The translations under genes and the position numbers were made by a program. The notes beneath the pieces are model-generated. The model was not told where the DNA came from, made no database searches, and saw nothing but the letters and a program-made list of their open reading frames with translations. A DNA stretch of 64,000 nt. Origin: an uncultured Amylibacter sp. (GTDB taxonomy: Bacteria; Pseudomonadota; Alphaproteobacteria; Rhodobacterales; Rhodobacteraceae). How positions within the stretch are numbered: position 1 is the first letter of the stretch; every line of letters starts with the position of its first letter. The DNA is taken from assembly GCA_905181935.1 (NCBI GenBank), contig CAJIZV010000002.1:62001-126000 (forward strand). Direction: 5' to 3'. Below are positions 16,902 through 25,071 of the stretch, in pieces.

Positions 16902-17675
16902 ATGCTAAATTTATATAACTTAAAAAAAGCTTTGATTATATCAACCATTTTTTTTGGACTACTTAATATTATTAATAATACTGCAAATGCGAAAGAGTTT
17001 CTTGTTGAAACTATAATTCAAGGTAACGGTGAGGTTGCTAAGTCTGGAATGCGTGTTTCAGTTCATTACACAGGGAAATTATCTGATGGAACAGTATTTG
17101 ATAGTTCTGTAGAGCGAGATCAGCCATTCGTATTCACTTTGGGTCAGGGCGAAGTGATTAAAGGTTGGGATTTAGGTGTTGATGGTATGAATATAGGTGA
17201 AATCCGCCAACTTACTATTCCACCAGAGTTTGGGTATGGGGTGTTAGGAGCTGGAGATATTATTCCACCCAATGCTACACTTATTTTTGATGTAGAATTG
17301 CTATCAGTTAGCTGGCCTCCTAAGCTTAAAAATGCAACACCAAAACAGTTTTTAAACGCTCAAAAAAATGGTGCAATAATTATAGATATTCGTCGTAATG
17401 AAGAATGGATAGAAACTGGTATTATTAAAGGTGCTGTTACTATTTCAGCATTTACAAAAAAAGGTCAACTTCACAAAGACTTTCAAGCCAAGTTTATGCC
17501 GCTGTTTAATGATAGAGATACTCCAGTTTTACTTTATTGCCGTACTGGAAGCCGTACAAACATGTTGGGAAATGCTCTTATTAATCAAGCTGGCTTTACA
17601 AATGTTACACACCTTGATGAAGGAATTGTCGGTTGGAAAAAGAACGGCTTTGCTATTTCTCCATATGTTAAATGA
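16902..17675 (+). CDS. Periplasmic FKBP-type peptidyl-prolyl isomerase fused to a rhodanese domain
   Basis: This 257-residue exported protein has three parts: a signal peptide (about 1-30, cleavage near ANA), an FKBP isomerase domain (about 32-137) with VHYTGKLSDGTVFDSS and GWDLGVDGM, and a rhodanese domain (about 145-253) whose active-site loop YCRTGSR carries Cys213 with a correct arginine-containing loop. The FKBP part should catalyse proline isomerisation during periplasmic folding. The rhodanese part may move sulfane sulfur or recognise cysteine-containing clients. The combination in one short secreted chain is not one I know as a standard architecture. No strong Shine-Dalgarno is visible. 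Confidence 0.85.
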   Translation: MLNLYNLKKALIISTIFFGLLNIINNTANAKEFLVETIIQGNGEVAKSGMRVSVHYTGKLSDGTVFDSSVERDQPFVFTLGQGEVIKGWDLGVDGMNIGEIRQLTIPPEFGYGVLGAGDIIPPNATLIFDVELLSVSWPPKLKNATPKQFLNAQKNGAIIIDIRRNEEWIETGIIKGAVTISAFTKKGQLHKDFQAKFMPLFNDRDTPVLLYCRTGSRTNMLGNALINQAGFTNVTHLDEGIVGWKKNGFAISPYVK

Positions 17676-17857
17676 AATAAATATTTTAATTAAAACTATT
17701 AAATGATATCTGTTTGATTACCAATTGAAGTGAGACTTTTACTAAATTTATTGCTCAAATAATTGATAGTTTTTGAGTAGTAAATAATTAAGTTTAATAT
17801 TTTGTATTATTAGAAGTTATGGTGGCTAGTTTAGTCTAGTACGAGTTAGGATTCAGA

Positions 17858-18496
17858 ATGATCGATTTATATACATGGACTACTCCTAATGGTCGTAAAA
17901 TATCAATATTACTTGAAGAGTTAGGAGTACCTTACACTTCTTACGCAATTGATATATCTAAAGATGAACAATTTGATCCTGCATTTATAAAAATATCTCC
18001 AAACAACCGCATACCAGCAATTGTAGACCAAGATAGTGGAATACATATAATGGAATCTGGAGCAATTATGTTATACCTTGCTAACAAATATAAACGTTTT
18101 CAGTGCGAGGGAGCAGAATACTGGCGCATGGTTGAATGGCTAATGTGGCAAATGGGCGGATTTGGACCAATGTTGGGGCAAGTTCATCACTTTGTTAAAT
18201 ATAACAAAGGTAAATCCGAGTATGGCGAAAATCGGTTTACAAAAGAAGCACATCGACTTTACGGCGTATTAAATACACATCTAGAGAAACGTGATTATAT
18301 AGCAGGTGATAATCGGGGAATGTATTCAATTGCAGATATGGCTTGTTGGCCTTGGGCTTCACGATTTGAGTGGCAAGAGATTAATTTAAAAGATTATCCA
18401 AATGTCTTAAAATGGTACCTACTCATTGCTAAGCGGCCAGCAGTGCAGAAAGGGTACTCCATACCTAAATTTACGGCAAATATTCCATTGCTTTAG
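17858..18496 (+). CDS. Glutathione S-transferase family protein (YfcG/YghU-like)
   Basis: This 212-residue cytosolic protein has an N-terminal thioredoxin-like glutathione-binding domain (about 1-80; TTPNGRKISILLEELG, NRIPAIVD, ESGAIMLYLA) and an all-helical C-terminal domain. The TxPNGxK motif in the first loop is typical of the nu-class YfcG/YghU enzymes, which show glutathione disulfide reductase activity. AGGA precedes the start. The next gene, 33 bases downstream, is another small redox protein, so the two may be co-transcribed. Confidence 0.88.
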   Translation: MIDLYTWTTPNGRKISILLEELGVPYTSYAIDISKDEQFDPAFIKISPNNRIPAIVDQDSGIHIMESGAIMLYLANKYKRFQCEGAEYWRMVEWLMWQMGGFGPMLGQVHHFVKYNKGKSEYGENRFTKEAHRLYGVLNTHLEKRDYIAGDNRGMYSIADMACWPWASRFEWQEINLKDYPNVLKWYLLIAKRPAVQKGYSIPKFTANIPLL

Positions 18497-18529
18497 CGTC
18501 ATATAATAATCATAAAAGGAAATTATAAA

Positions 18530-18859
18530 ATGGTAATCTATGGATTAAACACATGTGCAGTTTGCCAGAGGGCTTTAAAAACTTTGCAAGCAGATGGCAG
18601 AAAGGTCAGCTTTCGCGATATAAGATCAGAACCATTGAGTGAAATTGAATTAGCTGAACTTATTGCAGAATTTGGGGATCGACTTGTAGACCGAAAATCT
18701 AATGATTATCGTAGCCTAAACGTTTGGCTCAAAAACTCTGAAGCAGATGCCCAGATAGCTGCTCAGCCTAAAGCCATGGTTCGCCCAATAATATCTGATA
18801 AAGGTGACTTTTATCTTGGATGGAATGATACAGTTCAAAAATCTTTAAATCTAAAATAA
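18530..18859 (+). CDS. ArsC/Spx-family thioredoxin-fold protein
   Basis: This 109-residue protein has the ArsC fold: a beta-strand, a CxxC at Cys9-Cys12 (NTCAVCQRAL), a middle region with RDIRSEPLSEIEL, and a C-terminal RPIISDKGDFYLGWN. Members of this group reduce arsenate or act as redox-linked regulators. Many, like this one, are uncharacterised YffB-type proteins. AAAAGGAAA precedes the start. The neighbouring glutathione transferase favours a general thiol-redox role over arsenic detoxification, as no other ars gene is present. Confidence 0.83.
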   Translation: MVIYGLNTCAVCQRALKTLQADGRKVSFRDIRSEPLSEIELAELIAEFGDRLVDRKSNDYRSLNVWLKNSEADAQIAAQPKAMVRPIISDKGDFYLGWNDTVQKSLNLK

Positions 18860-18932
18860 TACGTATAAATTTGATATTTAATTCTTCAAAAAGTTTTAGA
18901 ATTACCAATTAAAAAAATTGAAAGGAGATTAA

Positions 18933-20384
18933 ATGTCATTTTTGGGTATTGATCTTGGAACATCTGGTTTGCGTGCACTTTTAGTTAGTGCTGAGGGCAT
19001 ACCCATTGGTTCCAGTGAGCGCCATTATAATGTTTCACATCCAAATTTGGGATGGTCTGAGCAAGATCCAGCAGATTGGATTACTGCATTTGAAAGTGTG
19101 ATCAGTGAACTTAAAAACACCTACTATGAATTTAATAACCTTAAAGGAATAGGAGTTGCAGGCCATATGCATGGTGCAACTCTATTAGATTCTTCTGGTT
19201 CAGTTTTAAGACCTTGTATTCTTTGGAATGACATTCGCTCTCAGGCCGAAGCAAAACGCTTGGATGCTACTGACCAAGTGCGTTCTCTATCTGGCAATAT
19301 TGTTTTCCCGGGATTTACAGCGCCAAAATTAGAATGGGTTCGTAAAAATGAACCTGAAATATTTAATAAGATTGCTAAAGTTTTGCTACCTGCTGCTTAT
19401 ATGAACTTTTATCTGACTGGGGATTATGTTGCTGACATGTCAGATAGTGCAGGAACATCTTGGTTAGATGTTGGTAAACGTAATTGGTCAGATTACCTTT
19501 TGGATGTAAGTAATATGAGGCGTGATCAGATGCCCAGACTAGTTGAGGGTTCTGAAGCTGCGGGCGAACTGCGATTAGAAATTAAGTCGAAATGGGGGCT
19601 TTCAGGAAAAATTACTGTTGCAGGTGGGGCAGGTGACAACGCTGCGGCCGCTTGTGGCATAGGCGCATTAGGGGAGGGTCAGGGCTTTGTATCGATTGGT
19701 ACATCTGGTGTTATTCTCTCGTCGAGAGATGGATATGAACCAGCACCTGAAACTGCCGTCCATACATTTTGTCACGCTGTTCCAGGACGTTGGTACCAAA
19801 TGGGTGTTATGCTTTCAGCAACGGATAGCCTTAATTGGTTAGCGGGCATTACACTTAAAAGCCCTTCTGAATTAACTTCTTCTATTGGTGATAAACTTCT
19901 TAGGCCTGGAAATGTGAGGTTTTTACCTTATCTTTCTGGAGAAAGAACGCCCCATAATGATGCTGAAATACAAGGAAGTATAACTGGTATATCTGCAAAT
20001 ACGTCGGTTGATGATTTAACACGTGGGGTGCTTGAGGGTGTGGCATTTGGCTTAAAAGACTGTTTTGATGCTTTATCTGCTACCAATGCCAAGATGGACC
20101 AGTTAACTGCAATTGGCGGTGGGACAGCTTCAATCTATTGGATGCGGCTCTTAGCAACTATTCTTGAAGTTCCGCTTAACCTGCCAGAAGGTGGCGAGTT
20201 TGGAGCAGCACTTGGTGCTGCTAGGCTTGGCATGGCGGCCTCAGTGGACAAACCACTTGAGAAGATTATTATTCCACCAATTATTCGTGAAACGATTGAT
20301 CCAGATACTTCTATGCAATCGGTTTTTTGTGAGGCTCACATAAAGTATAAAGCAGCCTATCCTTCAATTAAAAGTATTCAATAA
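18933..20384 (+). CDS. xylB: Xylulokinase (FGGY carbohydrate kinase)
   Basis: This 483-residue sugar kinase of the FGGY family has the N-terminal ATP-binding GIDLGTSGLRALL and C-terminal motifs around AIGGGTASIYWMRLLA. GHMHGATLLD and RPCILWNDIRSQAEA are typical of xylulokinases, which phosphorylate D-xylulose to xylulose-5-phosphate. The start has AAAGGAG. No xylose isomerase or sugar transporter lies beside it, so the physiological sugar or polyol is uncertain. Confidence 0.85.
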   Translation: MSFLGIDLGTSGLRALLVSAEGIPIGSSERHYNVSHPNLGWSEQDPADWITAFESVISELKNTYYEFNNLKGIGVAGHMHGATLLDSSGSVLRPCILWNDIRSQAEAKRLDATDQVRSLSGNIVFPGFTAPKLEWVRKNEPEIFNKIAKVLLPAAYMNFYLTGDYVADMSDSAGTSWLDVGKRNWSDYLLDVSNMRRDQMPRLVEGSEAAGELRLEIKSKWGLSGKITVAGGAGDNAAAACGIGALGEGQGFVSIGTSGVILSSRDGYEPAPETAVHTFCHAVPGRWYQMGVMLSATDSLNWLAGITLKSPSELTSSIGDKLLRPGNVRFLPYLSGERTPHNDAEIQGSITGISANTSVDDLTRGVLEGVAFGLKDCFDALSATNAKMDQLTAIGGGTASIYWMRLLATILEVPLNLPEGGEFGAALGAARLGMAASVDKPLEKIIIPPIIRETIDPDTSMQSVFCEAHIKYKAAYPSIKSIQ

Positions 20385-20432
20385 TTGGTTTTAGTATATA
20401 ACTATTAATATAAATAATTTACCTGTAATTCT

Positions 20433-21431
20433 TTATTGGATAATTGCGCGTTCCCACTCCTTAATAAATGTTTGCCGTTTTAATTTATCCAGATATGTCA
20501 TCAAGGCAGGTTCAAGTATAATTGTTTGTTGTCCTGGCTTTAACAGTAAAGGAGGCAGTGTATAATTATTTTTATCGGCTGGTTTTAGTTGTGTTTTCAA
20601 TAGATGTAACATGAAATTTTTTGCATTTTCAACATTTGGCGCTAATTTTGATACCATAGCAGTACGCATCATGGTAGTTGGAAAATCTGCAGGAAGAATT
20701 ATTTCAATTTCATCAGAGACTTTTTTGCGAGCGCCTGCATAGCTACTAAGAACATTGTAGGCTACTGCAATTTTTCCACTAATTAGATCATCTATCATGT
20801 CGCCTGAGCAGCAGTATAGCTGTGTACCTAATCCACCCATTACCTCCATGAGCCTCCAGTAAGTTTCGGATGTGCGGGCATCTTGAGTTGCAAAAAGATA
20901 TCCAAGACCAGATTTTCTTACATCATATGTACCAAGCCTATTTTGGAAAAATTTAGAACGAGATCGCAATGCTTTTATTAAGTCCTGTCGTGATTGAGGT
21001 ATTTTCTGATTAGCGAAGGCTCTTTTGTTTATTACAATTGCTGCTGGTTCAATAGTGAATGCAAATAAGCTCTTTCTCCATTTTGCCCAGCTTGGGTGAT
21101 TAGAATCTTGTATCTTAATAGCAAAGCCATCATTTACTAATTTGAGTTGCAGATCCATTGCACTTGAAATTACAAGATCATATTTCTCTGGTGTATTACG
21201 AAAAATTTTATCAAGTGAGGCTGTTCCAGTGACTAAATATTCAATTTTTGTAGCTGGATTATCTACAAGATAACTTTTTAAAATAGGCTCAAAAAACGAT
21301 GTGTCAGTACTTGATAGAATGCGTAAAGTTTGGTTTGTCGAGCCACTAGAAAAAATTCTCTGATCTTCCCATTCTTCTGCATTTAACGAGTAAGTAATGA
21401 ATATCAAAACTAAAACGATAATATAGCGCAT
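20433..21431 (-). CDS. Periplasmic solute-binding protein linked to TctDE (AfuA/Fbp-like)
   Basis: This 332-residue exported binding protein has a signal peptide (about residues 1-18, ending SLNA). Its plan is that of Fe(III)/thiamine-type extracellular binding proteins: TLRILSSTD near the start, then EKYDLVISSAMD and KSGLGYLF. It is the third gene of the tctD-tctE transcript, and its start overlaps the sensor gene by 22 bases. No ABC permease or ATPase follows. The simplest reading is that it presents ligand to the TctE sensor rather than serving uptake. This is inferred from gene order. Confidence 0.78.
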   Translation of the reverse strand: MRYIIVLVLIFITYSLNAEEWEDQRIFSSGSTNQTLRILSSTDTSFFEPILKSYLVDNPATKIEYLVTGTASLDKIFRNTPEKYDLVISSAMDLQLKLVNDGFAIKIQDSNHPSWAKWRKSLFAFTIEPAAIVINKRAFANQKIPQSRQDLIKALRSRSKFFQNRLGTYDVRKSGLGYLFATQDARTSETYWRLMEVMGGLGTQLYCCSGDMIDDLISGKIAVAYNVLSSYAGARKKVSDEIEIILPADFPTTMMRTAMVSKLAPNVENAKNFMLHLLKTQLKPADKNNYTLPPLLLKPGQQTIILEPALMTYLDKLKRQTFIKEWERAIIQ

Positions 21432-22780
21432 GCTCCACCTTTCTTATGATTAAAAATTTCAAGTCTGCCATTATGTGCGTTTGCAACGTCTTTTGCTATT
21501 GTAAGACCAAGCCCTGATCCAATTATTCCATTTGCATTTTTACCTCTTGTAAATCGTAAGGTAAGGTTTTGGATGTCATCGGGTGGAAAGCCTGGCCCTT
21601 CATCATGAATTTTTAAATAAGGCGTTGGTTCTGATCCAACTGATATTTTGATAATTGCCTCATTTGGCGAATATTTGAGGGCGTTATCAATCAAATTTCG
21701 AATTGCATTTTGTATTAGAATAAAATCACCATGAATTTCTACAGGATTTTTGTGATTAACTAATATTTTAACATCCTTCATTTCTGCAATTGGTGACAAC
21801 CGAAGAGCTAAATCCTGAACTAAATCTATTAAATCAATATATTCTTTTTGCAAATGATCAGTGCGAAAAGTTATCATTGCATGATCTAAAAGTTGACTTG
21901 CTGCACGTGATGCCTCGTCAATTGCGCGTACCATTGATCGTAATGCTTCTCTATTCTCACTTTTACTAACGCGTTGTAATGTTGCATCTGCATAAGAACG
22001 TACAGTTGCAAGTGGAGTTCTCACTCTGTGTGCTGCCTCTGCAATGAAATCTTCTGATTGCTTTAGTGATAGATCTAACCTGCCCATAAGTCTGTTTAAT
22101 GAGGAAACTAAGGGGACCATTTCGGAAGGGATCTCTTTTTCAAATGGACTTAAATCCTTGGGGCCACGTTTTTTTATTGATGCTGCTAGTCGCATCAATG
22201 GATTTATTGTTGTTGATGTAGCCAAGTAAGACAACGCAGCAACAAGTATAAAAAAACCAGCACCAAAAACAGCTACATTTTTTGAAATACTATTTAATGT
22301 GCGTGATAAATCATCTTGCGTTTGGGCGACTGATACAGAAATTTCAATACGTCCGCGCTCACCAACTAAAATGCGATTTGCGTTAGCAACTCTTGCAAAA
22401 GTACCTTTATATTTAATCGTTTGAAAAGTGCGAGTTTCTCCTGTTAATGAAGATGGAGCTGGTAAACCTTTATAACCTGATAGGAGAATGCCGTCTTGGT
22501 ATATTGCGTAAAAAACACGATCATCTAAGTCTGTATCTAACATTGATAAGGATGCGTATGGAAAGTCTACCTCAACCAAACCGTCTTGAATTGTGGCTGC
22601 ATCTAGTATGGATGAGAGAGAGGCTTTAAGTATATTATCTTGGCCATCTTGAGCTATTTGGGTTGCATATCCACGCACGATAAAAAACAAAATTATGCCA
22701 AGAATTGCTGATCCACTTATTAATGTAATCATCAAGCGATTTCTTAATGATCCAGATATACGAACAGTATTAGTCATCAT
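21410..22780 (-). CDS. tctE: Sensor histidine kinase, TctE-like
   Basis: This sensor of about 456 residues for the neighbouring tricarboxylate transporter has two membrane helices (about 13-36 and 167-190) enclosing a periplasmic domain of about 130 residues, a HAMP linker, the phosphoacceptor histidine in AEAAHRVRTPLATV (about residue 251), and an ATPase domain with NAIRNLIDNALKYSP, HDEGPGF and GSGLGLTI. The start is the ATG at 22780, overlapping the end of tctD, with AGG just upstream. The frame is open a little further to 22795 from a TTG. It probably phosphorylates the TctD-like regulator in response to a carboxylate. Confidence 0.85.
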   Translation of the reverse strand: MMTNTVRISGSLRNRLMITLISGSAILGIILFFIVRGYATQIAQDGQDNILKASLSSILDAATIQDGLVEVDFPYASLSMLDTDLDDRVFYAIYQDGILLSGYKGLPAPSSLTGETRTFQTIKYKGTFARVANANRILVGERGRIEISVSVAQTQDDLSRTLNSISKNVAVFGAGFFILVAALSYLATSTTINPLMRLAASIKKRGPKDLSPFEKEIPSEMVPLVSSLNRLMGRLDLSLKQSEDFIAEAAHRVRTPLATVRSYADATLQRVSKSENREALRSMVRAIDEASRAASQLLDHAMITFRTDHLQKEYIDLIDLVQDLALRLSPIAEMKDVKILVNHKNPVEIHGDFILIQNAIRNLIDNALKYSPNEAIIKISVGSEPTPYLKIHDEGPGFPPDDIQNLTLRFTRGKNANGIIGSGLGLTIAKDVANAHNGRLEIFNHKKGGACAILSF

Positions 22781-23435
22781 CAAGCCTGTACCCAAGGCTT
22801 CTATGCGTACTTATCTTTAAGGATGTATCCTCAAGATGTTTTCTCAGTCTGCCTACATAAACCTCAATTGCATTTTCTGAGACATCTTCATCCAAAGAAA
22901 AAAGTCTATCAATCAGTTTTTGTTTAGAAAAAATTTGGCCGCGGGCATTTAATAATAGTTCAAACAGCCGGAGCTCTCTATTTCGGAGGTTAACCATTTT
23001 ATCTCTGATAGAAAGTTGTCCAGCAAGCGGATTAAAGGCAACATCACCAAATTGTAAAATAGTTTGTGCTGTACCAGCTTTTCTGCGCAGGACTGCTCTG
23101 CATCTTGCCTGTAGTTCAGCATGATCAAATGGTTTTGTAACATAATCATCTGCACCTAAATCCAAGAGACTGATTCTGTCTGAGACCTGTGACCGTGCAG
23201 TTAGGACAATGATAGGTGTATCTTTTTTTTGATCTCTATGGTGTTTAAGAAAGCTACGCCCATCTCCATCAGGCAACATTATATCAAGGAAAATTAAATC
23301 GTACTCTCCAGTATTAGAGTAGGCAATAGCATCTTCTAATTTATCAGCATGATCAATGACATGTCCGTCAAACTTTATGCGAGAACAAATTGCATTTGCG
23401 AGCTCGTGATTGTCTTCAACCAATAGGTATTTCAT
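22770..23435 (-). CDS. tctD: OmpR-family response regulator, TctD-like
   Basis: This 221-residue response regulator has a receiver domain with Asp51 in LDIMLPDGDG and a KPFDHAEL motif, and a C-terminal winged helix with NLRNRELRLFELLL and ENAIEVYVGRLRKHL. It is divergent from tctC and forms one transcript with the TctE-like sensor and the binding protein. TctD proteins activate tctCBA when citrate-like carboxylates are present. A pair of 10-base direct repeats at 23460-23480 between the two start regions is a candidate binding site. Confidence 0.87.
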   Translation of the reverse strand: MKYLLVEDNHELANAICSRIKFDGHVIDHADKLEDAIAYSNTGEYDLIFLDIMLPDGDGRSFLKHHRDQKKDTPIIVLTARSQVSDRISLLDLGADDYVTKPFDHAELQARCRAVLRRKAGTAQTILQFGDVAFNPLAGQLSIRDKMVNLRNRELRLFELLLNARGQIFSKQKLIDRLFSLDEDVSENAIEVYVGRLRKHLEDTSLKISTHRSLGYRLDDD

Positions 23436-23459
23436 ATTTTTAACAGACAGTTTGGGATG

Positions 23460-23480
23460 TGACAGGTTAGTGACAGGTTA
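23460..23480. promoter_or_regulatory. Direct repeat, candidate TctD binding site
   Basis: TGACAGGTTA occurs twice with an 11-base period, one helical turn, between divergent tctD and tctC. OmpR-family regulators commonly bind such tandem sites. Assignment to this regulator is inferred from position. Confidence 0.5.
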
Positions 23481-23542
23481 AAATGCTTTGTTGTTTAAGT
23501 TGGCCCGTTTTGTGGCCATTTGTCAAATGGGAGGAAATCATC

Positions 23543-24526
23543 ATGACATTTAATTTGGGCCGACGCGCCCTTGTAGTAGGTACAATTGCCGCACTAAGCC
23601 TTGGCGCACCTGTATTAGCAGACGGTCATAAAGTTTTAGATAGTATTCACTTCTTAATCCCCGGCGGTGCTGGTGGTGGTTGGGATGGAACTGCACGTGG
23701 TACTGGCGAAGCCTTAACTACTGCTGGCCTTGTAGGTTCCGCATCATATGAGAATATGTCAGGTGGTGGTGGTGGTAAAGCTATTGGTTTCTTGATTGAA
23801 AACGCTGATAGTAACCATGGTACTTTAATGGTAAATTCAACGCCTATCGTTATACGATCATTGACGGGTGTATTCCCACATAACTTCCGTGATCTAACGT
23901 TAGTTTCTGGTACAATTGGCGATTATGCTGCAATGGTAGTTAGTAAAAATAGTCCAATTAATTCAATGTCTGATTTGATTGCTGCATATGAAGCTGATGC
24001 ATCTGCAACTGCTATTGGTGGTGGCTCTGTGCCTGGTGGTATGGATCATCTTGTTGCTGCTATGGTGATGGAGGCTGCAGGAAAAGATGCTCTTGGAGTT
24101 AAATATATTCCATATGACGCTGGTGGCAAAGCAATGGCAGCCCTATTGTCAGGTGAAATTGCAGCACTTTCAACTGGATTTTCAGAAGCAGTAGATCTGG
24201 CTAATGCCGGTGAAGTGAAAATTATTGGTGTAACTTCTGATGAGCGTGTAAGTGCAGCACCCAATGCAATGACTATGAAAGAGCAAGGCATTAATACATC
24301 TTTCGTAAATTGGCGTGGTTTCTTTGGCGCACCAGGCTTACCTGCAGAAAAAACTGCTATGTATCAAGATGCAATTGAAAAAATGTATGCAACACCAGAA
24401 TGGGAAGCAGTTCGGGCGCGTAACGGTTGGGTTAATATCCATAATTCAGGTGATGACTTTAAAGTGTTTCTTGAAGCCCAGGAACAAGTTATCGGCGATT
24501 TAATGAAGAAATTAGGTTTCTTATAA
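23543..24526 (+). CDS. tctC: Tripartite tricarboxylate transporter binding protein (TctC)
   Basis: This 327-residue periplasmic protein of a TTT transporter has a signal peptide (about 1-26, ending PVLADG), followed by the family's IHFLIPGGAGGGWDGTARG loop, which binds carboxylates in TctC proteins. I use the ATG at 23543 because GGGAGG stands upstream; the frame is open from 23483, but the added residues would spoil the signal peptide. tctB and tctA follow, so the three subunits are complete. The ligand class is di- or tricarboxylate by family; the exact compound is not visible. Confidence 0.92.
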   Translation: MTFNLGRRALVVGTIAALSLGAPVLADGHKVLDSIHFLIPGGAGGGWDGTARGTGEALTTAGLVGSASYENMSGGGGGKAIGFLIENADSNHGTLMVNSTPIVIRSLTGVFPHNFRDLTLVSGTIGDYAAMVVSKNSPINSMSDLIAAYEADASATAIGGGSVPGGMDHLVAAMVMEAAGKDALGVKYIPYDAGGKAMAALLSGEIAALSTGFSEAVDLANAGEVKIIGVTSDERVSAAPNAMTMKEQGINTSFVNWRGFFGAPGLPAEKTAMYQDAIEKMYATPEWEAVRARNGWVNIHNSGDDFKVFLEAQEQVIGDLMKKLGFL

Positions 24527-24534
24527 TACAATTA

Positions 24535-24562
24535 TTGGCAAAGTGGGTAACTGCTTTGCCAA
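24535..24562 (+). terminator. Hairpin between tctC and tctB (attenuator or stabiliser)
   Basis: A 9-bp stem (TTGGCAAAG / CTTTGCCAA) with a 10-base loop lies eight bases after the tctC stop. Only a weak T stretch follows, so it may protect the tctC message or cause partial termination. Confidence 0.6.
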
Positions 24563-24587
24563 CATTTTAACATTTGGAGATTTGTGT

Positions 24588-25070
24588 ATGGCACTGGATC
24601 GTTGGATCGCTTTGATTTTGCTTGGTTTTTGTCTGATCTATGGCTATGCGGCTTGGTTCACTATGGATGTAGGTCTTGCGCCGTTTATGAAGCGTAACCC
24701 AATTTGGCCCAGTACATTTCCAAAAATTTTATCTGTGTTAGGGATTATCACTTCTCTAATTATTCTACTTGCTGTTGAAAAAGGTGAACAAAAAGTATCT
24801 GACATCGATTATCGCCGCCTTCATGAATATAAGCTTGGTCAAGCAATATTATTGCTTTGTTTGATGGTAGTATATGCAATGTGTTTACGGCCAGTGGGGT
24901 TTATATTTTCTACTAGTACATTTCTTATTTTTGGCAGTATAATTTTGGGTGAACGCAAATGGTATTTTGTAGTTCCAATTGCGCTTATAGCAACATTATT
25001 TGTTTGGTATCTAGTTCAAGAAGTCCTTGGAATATATATGCGCCCGTTTCCAGGTTGGTTAGGGGGTTGA
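24588..25070 (+). CDS. tctB: Tripartite tricarboxylate transporter small membrane subunit (TctB)
   Basis: This protein of about 160 residues has four predicted membrane helices, matching TctB (DUF1468), the small subunit that pairs with TctA. The ATG at 24588 is preceded by GGAGA. The longer frame from 24543 runs through the hairpin and has no support. The tctA start lies one base after its stop. Confidence 0.88.
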   Translation: MALDRWIALILLGFCLIYGYAAWFTMDVGLAPFMKRNPIWPSTFPKILSVLGIITSLIILLAVEKGEQKVSDIDYRRLHEYKLGQAILLLCLMVVYAMCLRPVGFIFSTSTFLIFGSIILGERKWYFVVPIALIATLFVWYLVQEVLGIYMRPFPGWLGG

Positions 25071-25071
25071 T

